Shown: positions 61,210 to 64,000 of the stretch, in pieces
Position numbering within the stretch: position 1 is the stretch's first letter
Layout: the number at the start of each line of letters is the position of its first letter
Assembly: GCA_022410635.1 (NCBI GenBank)
Contig: JAJVDF010000229.1
Span: 1,084,423-1,148,422 of the forward strand
DNA length: 64,000 nt
Direction of reading: 5' to 3'
Source of the DNA: Tretioscincus oriximinensis
Lineage: Eukaryota > Chordata > Lepidosauria > Squamata > Gymnophthalmidae
The notes under the pieces: generated by a model
Told to the model about the DNA's origin: nothing
The model's input: the letters and a program-made list of their open reading frames with translations, nothing else
The model's database searches: none
Translations under genes and position numbers: made by a program

Positions 61210-61424
61210 GGAGGAGGGGAAGGGAAGAATATGGTGTTTATACCCTGCCCTTCTCACCCAAAGGCTTACATTTATTCTATCTTCCCCATCAAGTTAATGG
61301 TGGTACTCGTCTAATTGAAATGTAGATTGCAAAGAACTGTAGGCCAGTAGGTGGCACTCACCTATCTCCATGCCCAACACAGGGCCTCAAAACCGGGCCT
61401 CTCAGTTAAAGGACTGACTTATGT
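61210..61424 (-). repeat. Family B SINE, minus
   Basis: Reversed tail TTTATACCCTGCCCTTCTCA, reversed body with ACTGTAGGCCAGTAGGTGGC, reversed head truncated. Confidence 0.6.
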
Positions 61425-61518
61425 TTTTATAAACGGGTACTAAGATGGATGTCTGGATGCTGCCTCCGGGGTGGAGCAACAGGTAGTGCTCCTGAAATGC
61501 CATTTTGCAGGGAGTCAT
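61425..61518 (+). mobile_element. CR1/L3-like LINE, part before the LTR insertion
   Basis: ACTAAGATGGATGTCTGGAT to GCAGGGAGTCAT: the 3' UTR up to the point where solo LTR 3 was inserted. It resumes at 62254. Confidence 0.7.
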
Positions 61519-62253
61519 TGTGGCGTCCTCCATTTTAGAAGTTTGTGTTTCTTTTGTAAACTTAGCAGATATCCCAGAGGGAGGGGGGAAGAGCAGGCCT
61601 GGGCAGGGGCGTGGCTTCCTGGTTCCCTGATTGGGAGGGGGCGTGGCTGGAGGAGCCAGCCAATAGGGCCTCGAGTAGCCGGCTGGTCAACAAATAAAAG
61701 GGAAGCTGACCAAGGCTAGTGGCCTTTCTATCGGGGAGACTTGTGGTGTAGCAAGTTGACANAGGGNTCCACTTCTGATCTGCCTCAGAGGGAGGGGGTG
61801 GAAGTGTATGGTGGCCTGAAGGAGTCAAANCTGAGGCTTGACTTGGGGCTGGAAAGAATAAAGTGACATAGGGCCTGTCTCTTTAAGGATCTAGAAACTA
61901 ATGTTGCTCTTGCTGTTTGTGCTTGAGTCAGGCTTACTTGATAAAAGCCTAAGCTTTATTATTCTAATCTTCCTTTCCTTATTTGTAAATAATAAACTTG
62001 TTATTNGTTTCATTTCAAACATCTCTTTCTTTCTTTTATTTCTGTAACAACAATAAATATAAGCACGCTACTGGTGGGGGCTGGGAATAAAGCCCCAACC
62101 GTGAGGTAAACTCTGAGGCCTTCTGTAGACCGGAGGATAGTACTGTTGCTCCCAGCAGTCGTGGGTGCTGGCTTGGGCAACAGGGTGGATATTGTGGCAC
62201 CCCTGACTGTGAGGGTCATCGAATAGTAGGGCCCTCAGGTAGGGGTCGCCACA
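61519..62253 (+). mobile_element. Solo LTR 3 (735 bp), plus, inside a CR1/L3-like LINE
   Basis: Ends TGTGGCG and CGCCACA; perfect target duplication GTCAT (61514-61518 and 62254-62258), which is one copy in the uninterrupted LINE (GGGAGTCATGAACAGG). Promoter-like order: two GGGGCGTGGC boxes (61606, 61638), CCAAT (61660-61664) and a TATA-like AATAAAAGG (61693-61701); AATAAA signals lie further on. This sets the sense strand of the family. Confidence 0.88.
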
Positions 62254-62385
62254 GTCATGAACAGGTGCATATTTTGCTTTCCTCTGTTCGGACTGCCCAG
62301 GTGCATCTGGTGGGCCTCTGTGTGACACAGAATGCTGGACTCGATGGGCTGTGGCCTGATCCAGTATGGCTCTTCTTATGTTCTT
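62254..62385 (+). mobile_element. CR1/L3-like LINE, part after the LTR insertion
   Basis: From GTCATGAACAGGTGCATATT to the TTCTTATGTTCTTATG terminus. Confidence 0.75.
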
Positions 62386-62480
62386 ATGCCCAGGTGCATC
62401 TGGTGGGCCTCTGTGTGAGACAGAAGGCTGGACTAGATGGGCTCTGGCCCGATCCAGTTTGGCTCTTCTTATGTTCTTGT
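62386..62480 (+). repeat. Second CR1/L3-like 3' end in tandem
   Basis: CCCAGGTGCATCTGGTGGGC restarts directly after the first terminus and ends TTCTTATGTTCTTGTG. It differs from the first end at several positions (for example GAGACAGAAGG), so it is either a separate insertion or an old tandem duplication. Confidence 0.6.
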
Positions 62481-62620
62481 GTTTCTTATGGCTCTTGGCG
62501 ACTGCGCCATTGGTGGATAGTCATCTGCCTGAGATGGTTTAGTGAATCTTGCATTGAACAGGAGATTGGACCCAATGGTCCCGGAGATCCCTTCCATCTC
62601 TATGATCCTATATTTAAATA
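62481..62620 (+). mobile_element. CR1 LINE 3' end
   Basis: GATTGGACCCAATGGTCCCG and CTTCCATCTCTATGATCCTA are the typical end of CR1. Confidence 0.6.
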
Positions 62621-63702
62621 ACTCCAAGAAAGCTTAAGGGAAACCATACCTTGCCTGAAACTGAGCCAAGAAGTCTGTGCTCCAAGAAGTCTGTGCAGAT
62701 CTCAAGTACAAAAGTGTTTATTTTACATAACCATGGGAACACCGGGAGATGCTGATGAATAACTTAGCATGCATAAGTAGAGGCATTTATCTCTTTCTCT
62801 CTCTTCTTTATAAATACAATGTACAAAAATAAAGGTCATAGAGTCCTCCCAAGCACCTTAGGAGTGGCAGGCCGTGTGGACTTAGGTTCTCCAGATTATT
62901 TGCTACCGATTATCCACAGAAGTTCTCGGTGATGCTGACCAGAAAGTCTAACTTCCCGAGAAAAGGAAATCAAGCTCCTGGCGTCGGTCGTTTCTAACAG
63001 TATGGTCCAGTCTTTTTGGAGGTAGAATGACACGGGCCCTCCTCGTTTTTATTGTCAGTCTGAGACAAGAAACGGTTAAATAAGGCTATGAGGATGGAAA
63101 TGGCGATGCCCAGTTTTATCTACCAACTGTGACTGGTGGATTTTAATAGTGCAGAGATACTTGCCTACATTTGGAGGCTGAATCCTTCCTTGGTGAAAAC
63201 AGAGTTGGAACTTCCATCGCCCTATGTGGCAAAGGAACGGAACTTGGCTCTCCCTTTTAGTGAAAAAGGTGGGGAAGCACTAGAAAGATGGCCTTTTNAA
63301 AAATAAAAGGCTAAGGATTATGCAGCTGGAGCCATGGAGTTCAGATACCATCTGATCCCGTGGGACTACATATCGTAACAGGGCTCCTCCATCAGAGGGC
63401 ATCCTGTCAACAGAGGAACCCAGGGCGATGGGGAACTTAGTAAAAGCTTAGGCCACATCTCCCATGATCCTTAGGTAAATTGGTCGCAGCCAAAGATGGT
63501 GGACCCAAAAACGTCACTCCAGAAGGTGCGCTCTACGAAGGCTGCTATGCCTTTGTTAGGCAGGAGAAGGTGCGATCACTTGGCAGAGTACGTGGTCATG
63601 GCACAGAGCAAATAGCCAGAAGCAGAAGAACTGGAAAAGGACACTTAAAACGTATTACTTTGGATAGCAAGAAGGAAGTATACTGGCATGAGAGTCTTGC
63701 TT
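62621..63702. other. No gene recognised
   Basis: No recognised mobile-element signature. TTTATT words near 62720 could be reversed poly(A) signals, as at the end of a minus-strand gene, and MNX1 would be transcribed in that direction, but there is no coding evidence. Confidence 0.3.
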
Positions 63703-63861
63703 CCAGAGATGTCAACCTTGCGGCCCTCCAGATGTTCCTNAAACACATACTCCCAACGTTCCATTCCACTCGCCAGCACTGTGCCCTCTCTGCTAAGCCA
63801 CATGGAATGTTGGGAGTTGTGGTTCATGAACATCTGGAGGGCCACCAGGTTGCCGTCTCTG
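63703..63861. mobile_element. hAT-type MITE, 159 bp
   Basis: CAGAGATGTCAACCTTGCGG at the left faces the reversed CAGAGACGGCAACCTGGTGG at the right, followed on both sides by CCCTCCAGATGTT in inverted orientation. Inner arms (ACTCCCAACGTTCCAT / ATGGAATGTTGGGAGT) also pair. Flanking 8-mers no longer match. The rest to 64000 shows no gene. Confidence 0.75.
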
Positions 63862-64000
63862 CTTTACATCAATGCAAAGTAAAGGAACTCCTGATTCTGG
63901 GACCCAAGTTCTCAGGGAGTAGAAGTGGGCTGCATTTGTGGGTGGCTTCCTCCGTGCCTGCCATGAGGTTGCCTTCCCTCCTCATCCCCATCAGAGCAGT

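Noticed and set aside
62621..63300. 3' UTR of MNX1 on the minus strand
   Set aside because: Suggested by TTTATT words and position, but no coding exon or recognisable conserved sequence supports it.
420..63740. Isolated single undefined bases throughout the window as assembly gaps
   Set aside because: They are single positions inside otherwise continuous sequence, more like masked ambiguous calls than gaps; none interrupts a NOM1 coding exon.

Overview
The window is nuclear DNA from a vertebrate, most likely a squamate reptile (lizard or snake). Two conserved single-copy genes set the locus. LMBR1 exon 1 lies on the minus strand at the left edge, and a complete NOM1 gene lies on the plus strand (21550-43925, 11 coding exons, 852 predicted residues). 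This is the LMBR1-NOM1 neighbourhood that in other amniotes sits between the SHH limb-enhancer landscape and MNX1. The squamate call rests on the repeats: tRNA-derived SINEs with L2-type or BovB-type tails, L2 and CR1/L3-like LINE tails, Penelope-like elements and a SPIN-type hAT element. I cannot name the species.

Layout. 1-1000: LMBR1 first exon, its CpG-rich promoter and the start of intron 1; the rest of LMBR1 is off the left edge. 1-21 kb: intergenic DNA full of LINE, SINE, Penelope and foldback copies, with no other gene seen. 21.2-21.55 kb: NOM1 promoter with ZNF143-like, CCAAT and YY1-like motifs and a 9-codon upstream ORF. 21.55-44.2 kb: NOM1, whose introns carry many mobile-element remnants, including a SPIN copy with a perfect 8-bp target duplication. 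44.2-64 kb: gene-free DNA facing the expected position of MNX1, which is not in the window. This part holds three solo LTRs of one family, each with its own perfect 5-bp target duplication, a duplicated conserved-looking element (45.0 and 50.2 kb), and several non-repetitive stretches that are candidates for regulatory DNA.

Function. LMBR1 is a multi-pass membrane protein. NOM1 is a nucleolar MIF4G/MA3 protein of small-subunit ribosome biogenesis. They are neighbours but not known to act together. Everything else is mobile-element sediment or possible cis-regulatory DNA. The points most worth a second look are the duplicated 45.09/50.29 kb element, the hammerhead-ribozyme-like motif repeated at the ends of Penelope-like copies (often as inverted pairs), the solo LTR trio, and the apparent lack of the PP1-docking motif in this NOM1. 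All repeat names come from recognition by eye; none was checked against a database.
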